Shown one piece after another: positions 9,701-20,839 of a stretch of DNA of 64,000 nt. Within the stretch, counting starts at the first letter, position 1; every line of letters begins with the position of its first letter. Source of the DNA: Gigantopelta aegis (lineage: Eukaryota > Mollusca > Gastropoda > Neomphalida > Peltospiridae). The translations under genes and the position numbers were made by a program. The notes beneath the pieces are model-generated. The model saw nothing but the letters and a program-made list of their open reading frames with translations. It had not been told where the DNA came from and did no database searches. The stretch spans positions 2,559,696-2,623,695 of the forward strand of contig NC_054701.1 in NCBI RefSeq assembly GCF_016097555.1, in the 5' to 3' direction.

Positions 9701-9848
9701 TAAGATCTTATCTCTGATTACTCCTAGAGCCGGGCCATTCGGGTAGTAGCCTGCCCGATATAGAGAGATCTAATAGATATACAGTTAGGAGAGGTATTGG
9801 GATAATCGTGTTTTATTCAGTTACGGGTATTATAGGATCCCCGTGACA
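8633..9848 (+). mobile_element. 5' LTR of a Gypsy-like retrotransposon
   Basis: It starts TGTGACGG and ends CCGTGACA (imperfect inverted ends, TG...CA), aligns with the solo LTR at about 2181-3343, and is followed at once by a primer-binding-like region and gag. A (CA)/(TA) microsatellite at about 9629-9693 has expanded inside it. Confidence 0.8.
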
Positions 9849-10005
9849 GGATAAAAATTGGGGTGCTCGTCCCGGGGCCTGAAATGGGACATGCATATTG
9901 AAAAGTATGGTTTGTAAATGGGAGCTTTATAAAATGTTTTTTATAAATTCACTAGAAGTAGCAACGTTGTTCACTAGAAAAAAGAAAAGTGCGTCATATT
10001 TAAAC

Positions 10006-11375
10006 ATGGATAAGAATGTGCTGGATACGCTCAGTGTAGTGGAGATAAAGTGGGCGTGTAAGGCCGAATTAGTTGAAATTGCGAGTGAGCGGGAAATTGA
10101 TTTAACATCAGCTAAAACATTAGGAGATATAAGGACACTTATTATCCAGGAAGTTTTTGGTGATAGGCCTGTTATGGAAGAAAGTGAGATTGTTCCTGAG
10201 ATAGAGATAAATGAGTTGAGTGTGGAACAACAGTTAGCTTTTAAAAAGCTTGAGTACGAAAGAGAAGAATGTGCATTAGATAGAGAAAGAGAGAGAGAAA
10301 GAGAAGAGAGGGATAGAGAAAGAGAAGAGAGGGGTAGAGAAGAGAGAGAGAAAGATAGAGAGAGAGAGAGAAAAAGAAGATAGAGGTAGAGAAGAGAGAG
10401 ATAGGGATAGAGAATTCCAGTTAGCAAAATTAAAAGTGGAACATGAGTTAAAGTTGAATGCTGAAGAGGTTAGACGAGAGGCAGGAAATGGGTTTAACAT
10501 GTCGGAGGCTTATAGATCAGTGCCTGTATTTGACGACCAGTAGGTAGATATGTTCTTCCAACTTTTTGAATGGGCCGCCAAGCAGCTAAATAGGCCGCAG
10601 TCTAAGTGGACATTGTTAGCCGTGTCTAAGTTTAAGGGGAAGGCTAGCATAGCTTATAATTCAATGAGTGATGAGCGAGCAAGTCAGTACGACCTAGTTA
10701 AGTCTGCAGTGTTGAGGGCTTATGAGTTACGACCTGAGAATTATCGTTTACGGTATAGCGAATTGAAGAAAACGCAGGGTCAGTCTTATAGTGAGTTCGT
10801 GGCTAAGAAGGCAGGGATGTTTGATAAATGAGTGGTTTCTCATCAGGTAGAGTCATATACCGAGTTACGGGAGTTGTTGATCTTACAGGACATTAAAAAT
10901 GGATTGCCTGTTAGCTTACGTATTCATTTAGAGGATCGTGATATCAAAAAAATAGAGGAGGCAGGCATAGTGGCAGATGATTACGTGTTAATACACAAAG
11001 CTCAGGCAGTACAGGGTAGCTCTATACAACAGGGTGATAAGAAGAAATTTCAGCCATGTTTTTCCCGGGAAAGTAACTATTAGGGAGAGTCATCTAGTTG
11101 GTCAGCTAGTCAGGCAAGGAATGCACCTGGTGGGCAAAGTAAGAATAAACCTGCATTATTAGCCAATGCACGACCTTTTCGTCCACATTGCAGTTACTGT
11201 AAAAGGGACAACCATCTTGTCGGGGACTGTTTCAAAAGGAAACATGATAATGCACAAGTGGTCGGTTTAGTGAGGTCAGCTCCGTTAGCGAGAGAGTTAT
11301 TGGATAGTCCCATGGCAGAGAAAGTAAAACCGTATGTGTCCACTGGTATGGTTTGTGATGTGAAGCAAGAGTCCT
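10006..11375 (+). pseudogene. gag: retrotransposon Gag, decayed
   Basis: Start chosen at ATG 10006 (MDKNVLDTL), as codons before it lie near the LTR junction. Domains seen: an N-terminal helical region, an Arg/Glu coiled-coil low-complexity stretch (about 10265-10420), a capsid-like region with FFQLFEWAAK and YSEFVAKKAG (10550-11080), and a CCHC zinc knuckle C-x2-C-x4-H-x4-C at about 11189-11230. Stops at about 10381, 10541, 10829 and 11081 plus frameshifts break it. It cannot make a full protein. Confidence 0.75.
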
Positions 11376-11392
11376 AAGGCAATATCAATCTA

Positions 11393-12108
11393 TCGGGATA
11401 CAGGGTGTAGCCAGTCTCTTATAACGTCAGTCTCTTATAACGTCAGATTGTTTAGCCGGTATTGAGAATTAAGATACAGGACGTAGTTTGGCCTTAACCT
11501 CGGTTACTGGAGAAAATATTGTTGTCCGGTTACATAACGTTTTCTTGTGTTCGAAGTTTGTGACGGGACCAGTTGTTATGGGTGTTGTGAAGGACTTGCC
11601 TTTTGAAAACATAGAAGTTTTGTTGGGTAACGATTTGACTAGTCAGTGTTGCCAGCCGCAAGGTGACCAATTGTTAATTGAAGACAGCCCTTTACAAATA
11701 GAAAAGTGTGAGGTTGATGAGATTAGATATCCTGCATGTGTAATGACTAGGGCTATGGCCAGAAGGGTAGTACGAGATCCAGAGGATAATTGTGATTTGT
11801 CTGATACGTGTGTGAGCCATGAAATTGGAGTGGATGAGGTTACCAGTAAAATGGTAGATAAGTCAACTGATGAACTAAATGTGGTGGAACCTGTTGACCT
11901 CCCGCAGAGTATAAATGAACCAGTTGTGTTTGATAGAGGGGCCTTACCTTGTAATAGACAAGAGTTAATCCTAGAGCAGGGGGCTGATCCAAATTTGTTG
12001 GCAGCTCGTACTACATTGTTAACTGAGGGTGAGATGGAGGATCAGATGTCAGGTTATTATATGGACAAGGGAGTATTAATGAATTGCCTAATAGTGAGGA
12101 AGGTGTGA
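11393..12108 (+). pseudogene. retropepsin and downstream region, partial
   Basis: The aspartic protease active site DTGCS(Q)S can be read near 11396-11415, followed by a small local duplication (ataacgtcagtctctt) that shifts the frame. The flap/C-terminal part with VTGPVVMGVV and LLGNDL (11488 onward) is typical of metazoan Gypsy proteases. It is cut off before reverse transcriptase. Confidence 0.7.
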
Positions 12109-12370
12109 CAAGATGTAGAATTGTGGTGCCCTCTAAGAGTAGTATTAGGGCCTGCCGGGCCTCATGACCTACTTTCCGTGACCTTGACCTTGATGACGTC
12201 ACGCGACCTCGTCCTACTGGCCCTGACCTACTTAGACTGGCCTTGACCTTGATGACGTCACGGACTACTGTGTCGTGTGCAACGTCCTACTGACCCGGCC
12301 CTGACCTACTTAGACCGGCCCCTGACCTACTTAGAACGGCCCCTGACCTACCTAGACTGACACGAAAGAG

Positions 12371-12378
12371 TATAAAAA
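12371..12378 (+). promoter_or_regulatory. TATA box of the predicted PolB leader exon
   Basis: TATAAAAA, mirrored in the right arm at 27247-27254. The predicted leader exon (about 12400-12543) contains no ATG and ends at a consensus donor, GTAAGT at 12544. Confidence 0.65.
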
Positions 12379-12878
12379 GGCTAGATACGGTTTCATTATC
12401 ATTCGCTCGCCGAAAACGACCACATCTACTACGTCATTGTTATTCGTTTGTGATATTTCGTCATTGTTAGAAGAAGATTCATTTGGATCATTGTGAGAGA
12501 TTTTGTCACTGTTAGAAATCGACTGGATCAAGACTTGAAAATAGTAAGTTAATTTTCTTATACTGATTTAGTTTGAAGATCTATGTGTTTGCAGTGGTGG
12601 ACAAATATAACGTTTTAACAAATGGTACTTTTTGAAAATCGTTCTTTCTTCAAATAAATAACAATTTTACATTGAAAGTGTTCTAAACACGGAAGCAGTT
12701 GTTCTTGTATGCAACGTCATTCAAAAACTGACGTCATTCAAACATTATAAACGTGTTATACTCTCACCCTTGTTGAGTCGTTGTCTCTATTAAGTCGTGT
12801 CATTTCACCTCTTTTTAAAGTACCTACCGTTTGTTTACGTTCTAAGTCTCACAGTAAGATGTGTAGACAGTCAAATAG

Positions 12879-13067
12879 CTAAGAAATTTTTATGTATATC
12901 CAATTATTTGTTACCTTAAAAAATAGCTTTTTTTGTACACAGGAACCAAAATAGGTCAAAAACACATGACCCGTATGACAATTAAAACATTTGTAGTTTT
13001 CGTAATTTATGGCGATCATGCCCAAAATATCTATCGAAGTGTCGTCTGCATGTTTATTTTTACGCAT
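12879..13067 (-). CDS. small conserved TIR ORF, left copy
   Basis: A 62-codon ATG ORF reading toward the left end, whose twin lies at 26561-26746. Both keep KNKHADDTSIDILGM and a CFNCHTGH motif, with only a few substitutions and one in-frame 3-base difference. Identity of the arms alone could explain the conservation. A TGACGTCA ends 8 bp before the ATG. Function unknown. Confidence 0.35.
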   Translation of the reverse strand: MRKNKHADDTSIDILGMIAINYENYKCFNCHTGHVFLTYFGSCVQKKLFFKVTNNWIYIKIS

Positions 13068-13165
13068 TAGTGAGTGACGTCAGTAAAAATGTAAGGTCAC
13101 ACGTCAATCGTTTTTTCATGCAAGCAAATAAGGGCGCTAAAATTTGAAAACGTAAACTAAGATGT

Positions 13166-13774
13166 AGATCAATACAATTAGAAATAATCAAACCTATTTA
13201 AAAAAAACAAAAAAGAAGTTTGTCCCACCTTATCTTGCAAGCAATATTTTTTAAACACCGTGTAGCAATCTGCTGACCGCTAAATCAATCATGTTTTTTC
13301 ATAAAAACAGTTTTTTTTTTATTGATTTCTTTAAGATATAAATTCAACCAAGCAAATTGCAGCTATATACTTTGTTTTTATAACGTTTTACGCTTCTATT
13401 CTTGAACATAGTAAATAACACGAATCGTGTTTTTTTCGTTTAGTGGGCGGGGGTAGACCGATTGTAAGCACGTGTGTACTTTTGATTACATCAAATATGT
13501 ATATTTTTCTGCATTGTTGGTTCAAGTAACAATTAAATTTGATTAAATAATTATAATAAATTTACAAAGCAGTTTAAAAATATATTAATACAATTATTAA
13601 GTACCTTGACTTACCAGGGTCCCATGCTAAAATGGTATTCGATACTGATAAGACAACACCGTTTACGTGTCAGTTTAATACTTCAACAAAATAATTTAAA
13701 GTTAACATATAAACATGGGATAATGATCGAACACAAAATGATAGTGAGCGCAATGACTGTCAACGTCATTCAGT
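13166..13774. other. left-arm unique segment
   Basis: This 0.6-kb AT-rich stretch has no counterpart in the right arm, where 1.5 kb with a spliced gene occupies the same place. I see no convincing gene in it. Confidence 0.6.
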
Positions 13775-14442
13775 ACTTCGACAGCACCCCTCTGGTTGCA
13801 CACCCCAGGGATCCGTCTCTGACTGCTATCAGTGCTAAGCGTGTCACATGTTATACTTTGTAACAGTTCATTGAAACAATCCCCTTTCATAGTGTTCATA
13901 TAAAAAAAAATGTTTTACATTCAGTAGATTGTGATATTGAAATAAAAGAATGACAAGCAATATTAATAATTTAAAATATCAATTTAAAATATATACTCAA
14001 GGGACTAGTGTTTTTAAGGTGTAATATATGAAATATTTAAAATTATTATTACTGATGTCGATGACGTAAAGTTCACACACACGTATAGTTCAGGTGACAA
14101 TGTAAATAAGCACGTATATAAATATTAACCTTGTGATCGGAAATTTCTAAGCAATTGCTCGTCACACAAATAAACATGTATATCTGACAGATATCTGTAT
14201 TTACACTATCGCATGAACATAATGTACTATTTTATGCGAAACAACACTAGGTCTGATGTATGACAAAACCTTTGACCTAATCTAAAAACGTATCTCTGCA
14301 CACTACGAGCCAGTAGGGGTGCCAATGGGTTATTTTTAAATGTTACAAAAATAATTCCTGGGGTCTTTGCTCAATAATGCCCCTCAATATTGACCTAAAA
14401 GTACCCCCCTCTCCCATAGGCCTGTATTTTGTATTTTTTTAG

Positions 14443-17400
14443 ATGGATCGCTTTGTCATCAACGCCACGGTGGATTCTTTCACGAGCAGCGACGACTTGC
14501 TTGCCTGGGCTAAGCAATATGGGCTGGAAAACGACGAATACGTGAATTTAAAACTCATAGAGCTACTATGTCAGGAAATTAAACAATCTGAAGAAGCCGC
14601 TGCGATGGAGATGGAACAATCAGAAGAAGCCACTGCGTTGGAGACTCCCCCTGTCCCCGAGGTCGAAGACTTATGGTCTCCCTTAACACCTGAGGAATAC
14701 GAGGAATTGATCAAACTGTGTGACGAACACTGGAATCCATCCTATGACGAACTGGCAAGGATTTGTATTGACGACGGGGAATGGCAACCAGAAGAAGAAC
14801 CTATGGTTACCTCTGAAGAAGCCGACGACGTTAAACAGGGAAAAGGTCTGCCATGTTCGTTTTGTAATGCCACGTTCAGAAGAATGCCCGATCTATTGAA
14901 GCATAGACTACAGTGTGCACAGAGACCATCGTCGCCACCACTACCATCTACATCGTCAGAGCCGCCATTGAAACGCCAGCGTACCATCAATCAAGTGGGA
15001 GGGATCGGTCCTGTTGCTGCTGCTACCGCTCCAGTAACCACTGAAACACCATCTACTCCCTACACGTTTACAAAGAAAGGTACGAGGACGCACAAGAAAA
15101 CATCGGCAGTCGACACGACCTACGACATAAAGTTTGACGAGCAGTGGAAAGGGAAAAAACTCAAAGATTTACACCACGATTTGTATGGCATGTTTGAAGA
15201 CGTTCTCAAAGAAGCCACCATCGATCTACAAGACAGCGACCTTGGACGTGTGATCGTCCATCACGATGCCCTGAATTCACCGATCGTCGTACCCCTACAA
15301 CCGCTATCCGAACTGAATGCTGACGTCATCTTGGGACACATCGAGAAAGTACTCCAGAGCAACGAAGATTTACCACTGGACACATCTTTCAGCATTCAAG
15401 TCGGTACCATACAAATCCCGAGAGGCGGAAGATCAGCCACCAACCTAACTGTTCTGACAGGCCCAAACAACTCGGTGCACATAAAGCAGTCATTGGTGGA
15501 AATCGTGAATGACGACGATTTGTGCATGTCCCGTGCTATCGGTGTTGCCTGGGCCAAACTGAACTGCATCTCGAGCAAAGATTGGCAAGACCTCGTGGGT
15601 GGTCCTTACCCCCAGACGCCGCTCATCGACTTGATCATGCATCACAAGAAATGTCCAATATCATATTTCAAACACTTAAGGAATAAGAATCGCCGAGAGC
15701 AGAAGACGTTGGCACTGAAACTGTGTGAACTGGCAGGAGTACCCACCAATCGTCCATGCAGTTTGAATGACATTCCTGCCTTTGAACAAGTCTTGGGATG
15801 CCAAATCCTCGTGGTCAGTGCCGAACTGGGTAATAAATTCCTCCGAGTGGGTGACCAGACGTCACAGGCACCCAGACTCTTTCTATATTTTGTGGAGCAG
15901 CCAACACCCCATTTTCACGCCATTGTGAAGATCACTGGATTTTTTTCGGCGTCCTACTTTTGTCAACATTGTTTGAAACCATACAACGACAAGAAAAATC
16001 ATTCCTGTTCTTTGACCTGCATCGTGTGTCATAGCCAAAACTGTCCCGAAACCGAAGTCCAGATGTCGTGTCGTCACTGTCACGTGACCTGTCGATCGCC
16101 GGAATGCTTTCAACGTCACAAGCAACAAAAGCAAGACAACAAAGGACGCACCATCCCCTCCAAGTGTGAGAGTTTTTGGAAATGTACCATCTGCAAAAAG
16201 ATGCTCGACAGAAGCGAGAGGGATCCTAAACTCCACACCTGCGGGGAATGGAAATGCCCCTGCTGTAACAACTATGTGGACCACGATCATCTTTGCTACC
16301 AGCCTCCAAAAGAAATCAACGACGCCCATACCAAGTTGATCTTTTACGATTTCGAATGCCGCCAGGATGAATTACTTCAATGTCAGGAAGGTTACCTGCC
16401 TAGTGGAGTCTGCCTAACCTGTGCAGGAGACAACTGTAGTCATCAGTCTCGGTGTCAACATTGCCAGCAATCGTGGTGTGGCAAACAACAACACGTGCCA
16501 AACTACCTGGTGGCACAGACGGCCTGTGAAGTGTGCAAACACGAACCAGTCACAGAAACATCCAAATGTCATGCATGCGGGTCAAGGTGTCCATGCTGTA
16601 ACAAACGAGACAAGAAGAAGAATTACCTGAAGGAACCATGTGAGCAGACCTGTGGATTTCGTCAAGTCATCTTTCAGGGTGATGGAACCCACATTCGGTT
16701 TTGCCAGTGGCTGTTCCAAGACGACCACAAAGATGTCACGGCTATCGCCCATAATAACAAGGCCTACGATGCCTACTTTCTTCTGGAATACATGATTGAC
16801 CAGTCGATGTATCCACAAAAAATCATTTACAATGGATCAAAAATCATGTACCTGCAAGTGGAGAGAGGACTTAACATCAGGATTATTGACAGTTTGAATT
16901 TTCTCCCCATGAAACTGGCGGCTTTCCCCAAGGCATTTGGTTTGACAGAACTGAAGAAGGGATACTTTCCCCATTATTTTAACACCCTAGGAAACCAGAA
17001 TTACCGTGGACCGTTTCCCGAACCAAACATGTATGGTGTCAATTATATGGGGTCCAAGGAGAGATCAACATTTCTTAAGTGGCATACTGAGCAGCAGGGA
17101 ATGTTCGACTTTCAGAAAGAGATGAGGGAATACTGTGTCTCTGACGTCGCTGTTCTCAGAGAAGCCTGCTTAAAATTTCAAGCTCTGATGCTGGAAGCCA
17201 CTGGTGAAAAACAGATCGACCTCGATACCAAAGCGGTCACCTACATCAATGGCATCGATCCGTTTGCCCAGTACATCACCATTGCCTCGGTATGTATGGG
17301 CATCTTTCAGAGCAAATTTCTCAAGAAACATCAGCATGTCAAACTTACAGACGCCCAGGAAATCACAGACTGGATGACGGTCAGAGAGGATGGATCCATC

Positions 17401-19283
17401 AAGGTGAAACCTGATTTATGGCTGACGGAAGAAGAGTTGAGAGATCGTGGGATGACCATCGTCGAGTCTGAAACTGTACCCAGTCCTATAGCTCAAGTGC
17501 CAAGTGAGGGGTACATCCAAAAAGATCAATTCAGCAGAGTGTCCATCCAGTGGTTGGAATGGGTTCAACACCGAAATCAAGACAAGTACCAGATCCAGCA
17601 TGCACTCAATGGAGGGGAACATCAGGTACCAGGAACTCATTACCGACTGGATGGTTTCTGTGCTAAGACGAACACGGCCTTTGAGTTCCATGGCTGCTTG
17701 TGGCACGGCTGTCGACACTGTTTCCCACACGAGCGTTCTAACACCATCCATCCTAGAACCAGTCAATCCATTGAAGAACTGTACGCCCTAACCTGTAGAA
17801 AGAGAGAAGAACTGAAACTGAAAGGATACAAAGTCATCGAAATCTGGGAACACGAGTTTAACCATCTTCAGAAATCCAACCCAGAGCTGAAGCAGTTTGT
17901 GAACTCTTTGGATCTTCAAGACCGGTTAAATCCCAGAGATTCATTCTTTGGAGGAAGAACGAATGCCAGCACGTTACACTATAAAGTCAAAGAAGGGGAA
18001 GAAGTCAAGTACGTGGATTTCACATCTCTGTATCCGTGGGTCAACAAATATTGCCAGTATCCCGTAGGACATCCTGAAATCATACACAAGGATTTCAAGC
18101 CACTGGATCAATACTTTGGAATCGCCAAGGTGAAAGTTGCCCCTCCTAGAAAACTCTACCATCCTGTTCTGCCTTACCGTTCCAATGGAAAACTCAAATT
18201 TCCTTTGTGCAGAACCTGTTCGGATCAGGAACTACAAACACCATGCCATCATTCGGATGAAGAGAGGAACATCACTGGAACCTGGTGCATACCAGAAATT
18301 CTTAAAGCCATGGAAAAGGGGTACCAAGTCATCACAGTGTACGAGGTCTACCACTGGCCTGAAACAACCCAGTACAATCCAACGACACGTGACGGTGGTC
18401 TCTTTGCCGAGTACATCAACACCTTTCTCAAGCTAAAACAAGAAGCCAGTGGATGGCCCGAATGGTGTTTGACAGATGAAGATAAAGACCAATACATCAG
18501 GCAATACAGAGACAAAGAGGGCGTACAGCTGGATAAAGATAAAATCACAAAGAATCCGGGACTTCGTTCACTGGCCAAGCTGTGTCTGAACAGTTTCTGG
18601 GGGAAGTATGGTCAACGTCTGAACATGAAACAGTCTGCCTTCATCCACGAAAGCAATGCAGACGTTTTCTTCCAGATGTTGGCAGATCCCACCAAAGAAG
18701 TTATCGATTTCCACGTGTTGACAGAAACCATTTTGCAGCTCGAATACCAACACAAATCCACCTTCATCCCAGAAGATTTAAAAACCAACGTTTTTCTGGC
18801 GACCTTTACCACTTCCTGGGCGAGATTGAAGTTATACAGTGTGTTGGAACAGCTGGACGAAAATGTGTTGTACTACGACACGGACTCGGTCATTTTCGTG
18901 GCAAGGCCTGGAGACTATCAGCCCCCTCTGGGAGATTATCTTGGTGAATTGACTGACGAATTGGATGGTCAGTTCATCACCGAATTTGTCAGTGGAGGTC
19001 CCAAAATTATGGCTACAGAACCAATAAAGGCTCAGAAGTGTGCAAGGTGCGAGGTTTTTCCTTAAACTATGCCAATGCACAGCTCATCAACTTTGAAGCT
19101 ATCCGCGAGATAGTTTTGTCACCCACCAGAGATGCTACCCTGACCGTGACGAACCCATCCAAAATTTCAAGAGAAAAAAGGAAGAGAAAAATTTACAACA
19201 AAGTGGAAGAGAAAAGGTACAAGATAGTGTACACCAAGCGTGTCATTCAAGACAATTTGGACACTCTTCCTTATGGCTATTAA
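14443..19283 (+). CDS. polB: protein-primed family B DNA polymerase (one frameshift)
   Basis: Replicative polymerase of Polinton/adintovirus type. The main frame runs 14443-19065 (1540 codons); the C-terminal 80 residues lie in another frame (about 19010-19283), so there is a single-base slip at an A-run near 19004-19008. Domains: an N-terminal region with a C2H2 finger (about residues 138-160), a long Cys/His-rich multi-finger region (about 505-620), exonuclease motifs YDFEC (about 635), HNNKAYDAYF (about 770) and YCVSDVAVL (about 897), the EFHGCLWHGC motif typical of Polinton polymerases (about 1080), palm motif A DFTSLYP (about 1192), motif B KLCLNSFWGKYG (about 1379) and motif C YYDTDS (about 1477). 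All catalytic residues are present. An AG with a T-rich tract abuts the ATG, suggesting a spliced leader. The slip may be decay or an assembly error. Confidence 0.9.
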
Positions 19284-19285
19284 GG

Positions 19286-19795
19286 TTCTGTATGAATCAT
19301 CAAATTCGGTATGAAACATCAAACTTGGTATTTTTCCTCCATTTCAAATTATGTAACATCAAACTTGGTATTTATCTCCCAAAATCAAACTTGGTATTAG
19401 TCTCCACACGGTAACTTTTTTTTTTATCGGACTTTGTTTGAGTGCAGTTCAAATTCACTTTTGTATTTTTTTTAAATAGTCCGATACATTTGTGATTTAT
19501 GGAGTCAATACTCCGTTATTTTAGGCCAGCAATTCAAAATTTGTGTAGAAGTAATCTAAATTCTCCATGCATTATCCCACTCTCCACTCACCTCTTGGAC
19601 ACAAACAAGTTGTGTTTAAGGGGGAAGCTGCAAATTAATGTTTTGGATTAAAAAAAAATTTACAATCACAGGTATAGTTCATCAAACTTGTTCCTCAAAA
19701 TCAAACTCGGTATGAAACATCAAACTTGGTATATTCCCTCCACTACATTCTCCATAAAAACATCAAATTTGGTATATCTTGTTTGAATCTCTCCG
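19286..19795. repeat. catcaaacttggtat dispersed motif cluster
   Basis: About eight copies of catcaaacttggtat and variants at irregular spacing, between the PolB end and the GC-rich repeat. No ORF of note. Confidence 0.65.
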
Positions 19796-19879
19796 ACCTC
19801 CACGTGGTAAACAAGGGGCAACAGGGACTTTTATATCTCTGGCAAACAGGAGAGAAATATCATAGGATACATTTAGATG

Positions 19880-20783
19880 TTAGAGGGCCACGTCAGGGCC
19901 ACCTCAGGGCCACGTCAGGGCCACATCAGGGCCACGTCAGGGCCACGTCAGGGCCACTCAGGGCCACTCAGGGCCACGTCAGGGCCACGCCAGGGCCACG
20001 CCAGGGCCACTCAGGGCCACGTCAGGGCCACGTCAGGGCCACGTCAGGGCCACATCAGGGCCACGTCAGGGCCACGTCAGGGCCACGTCAGGGCCACGTC
20101 AGGGCCACGTCAGGGCCACGTCAGGGCCACACCAGGGCCACACCAGGGCCACTCAGGGCCACACAGGGCCACACCAGGGCCACACAGGGCCACGTCAGGG
20201 CCACAGTCAGGGCCACATCAGGGCCACACAGGGCCACACCAGGGCCACTCAGGGCCACACAGGGCCACATCAGGGCCACGTCAGGGCCACGTCAGGGCCA
20301 CACAGGGCCACGTCAGGGCCACTCAGGGCCACACAGGGCCACAGGGCCAGGGCCACATCAGGGCCACTCAGGGCCACACCAGGGCCACTCAGGGCCACAC
20401 CAGGGCCACATCAGGGCCACGTCAGGGCCACATCAGGGCCACACAGGGCCACACAGGGCCACTCAGGGCCACGTCAGGGCCACTCAGGGCAGGGCCACGT
20501 CAGGGCCAAGGGCCACTCAGGGCCACATCAGGGCCACATCAGGGCCACGTCAGGGCCACTCAGGGCCACTCAGGGCCACGTCAGGGCCACGCCAGGGCCA
20601 CTCAGGGCCACGCCAGGGCCACTCAGGGCCACTCAGGGCCACGTTAGGGCCACGCCAGGGCCACGTCAGGGCCAAGCCAGGGCCACTCAGGGCCACTCAG
20701 GGCCACGTCAGGGCCACATAGGGCCACGTCAGGGCCACTCAGGGCCACGTCAGGGCCACGCCAGGGCCACGTCAGGGCCACTC
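19880..20783. repeat. agggccac(gt/a/-)c minisatellite
   Basis: About 90 units of 9-12 bp, cagggccac followed by gt, at, ac, t or gc. The array gives long artificial ORFs of GPRQGHVRAT type, which I do not regard as genes. It ends at the TATA box of the ATPase gene. Confidence 0.9.
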
Positions 20784-20790
20784 TATAAAA
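20784..20790 (+). promoter_or_regulatory. TATA box of the ATPase gene
   Basis: TATAAAA directly after the minisatellite, 56 bp before ATG 20840. Confidence 0.6.
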
Positions 20791-20839
20791 ATAGTTGTGA
20801 TTTGCAAAGTAGTTTAGTTTAATAGATACATTTGTCGCT

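Larger units (their letters stand above)
8633..12137 (+). mobile_element. truncated Gypsy-like LTR retrotransposon
   Basis: 5' LTR, gag and protease are present. Reverse transcriptase, RNase H, integrase and the 3' LTR are missing. The element ends exactly where the inverted-repeat element 2 starts (12138), which suggests element 2 inserted into it and the other half was later lost. Confidence 0.75.
12138..13165 (+). repeat. left terminal inverted repeat, outer block
   Basis: It matches the reverse complement of 26470-27587. It begins with 20-21-bp tandem units around cctgacctacttagac and contains four TGACGTCA palindromes (12194, 12253, 12729, 13075), a TATA box and a small conserved ORF on the minus strand. 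Unit number differs between the arms. Confidence 0.85.
12544..14442 (+). other. predicted leader intron of PolB
   Basis: The donor ATA|GTAAGT is at 12544 and a T-rich tract ending in AG lies at 14441-14442, directly before the PolB ATG. Several ATGs lie inside, so splicing would give a clean leader. The arrangement is present in both arms. Inferred from sequence only. Confidence 0.55.

Noticed and set aside
13165-13630. Possible two-exon minus-strand gene in the left-arm unique segment (donor GTAAGT at about 13612, a 39-codon open stretch with PTKRKKH, AATAAA downstream)
   Set aside because: Joining the only visible donor and acceptor creates a stop codon at the junction, and no other start fits.
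19877-20721. Long + strand ORFs of GPRQGHVRAT-type repeats
   Set aside because: They are a by-product of the agggccac minisatellite, are open in two frames at once and have no promoter-start arrangement of their own.
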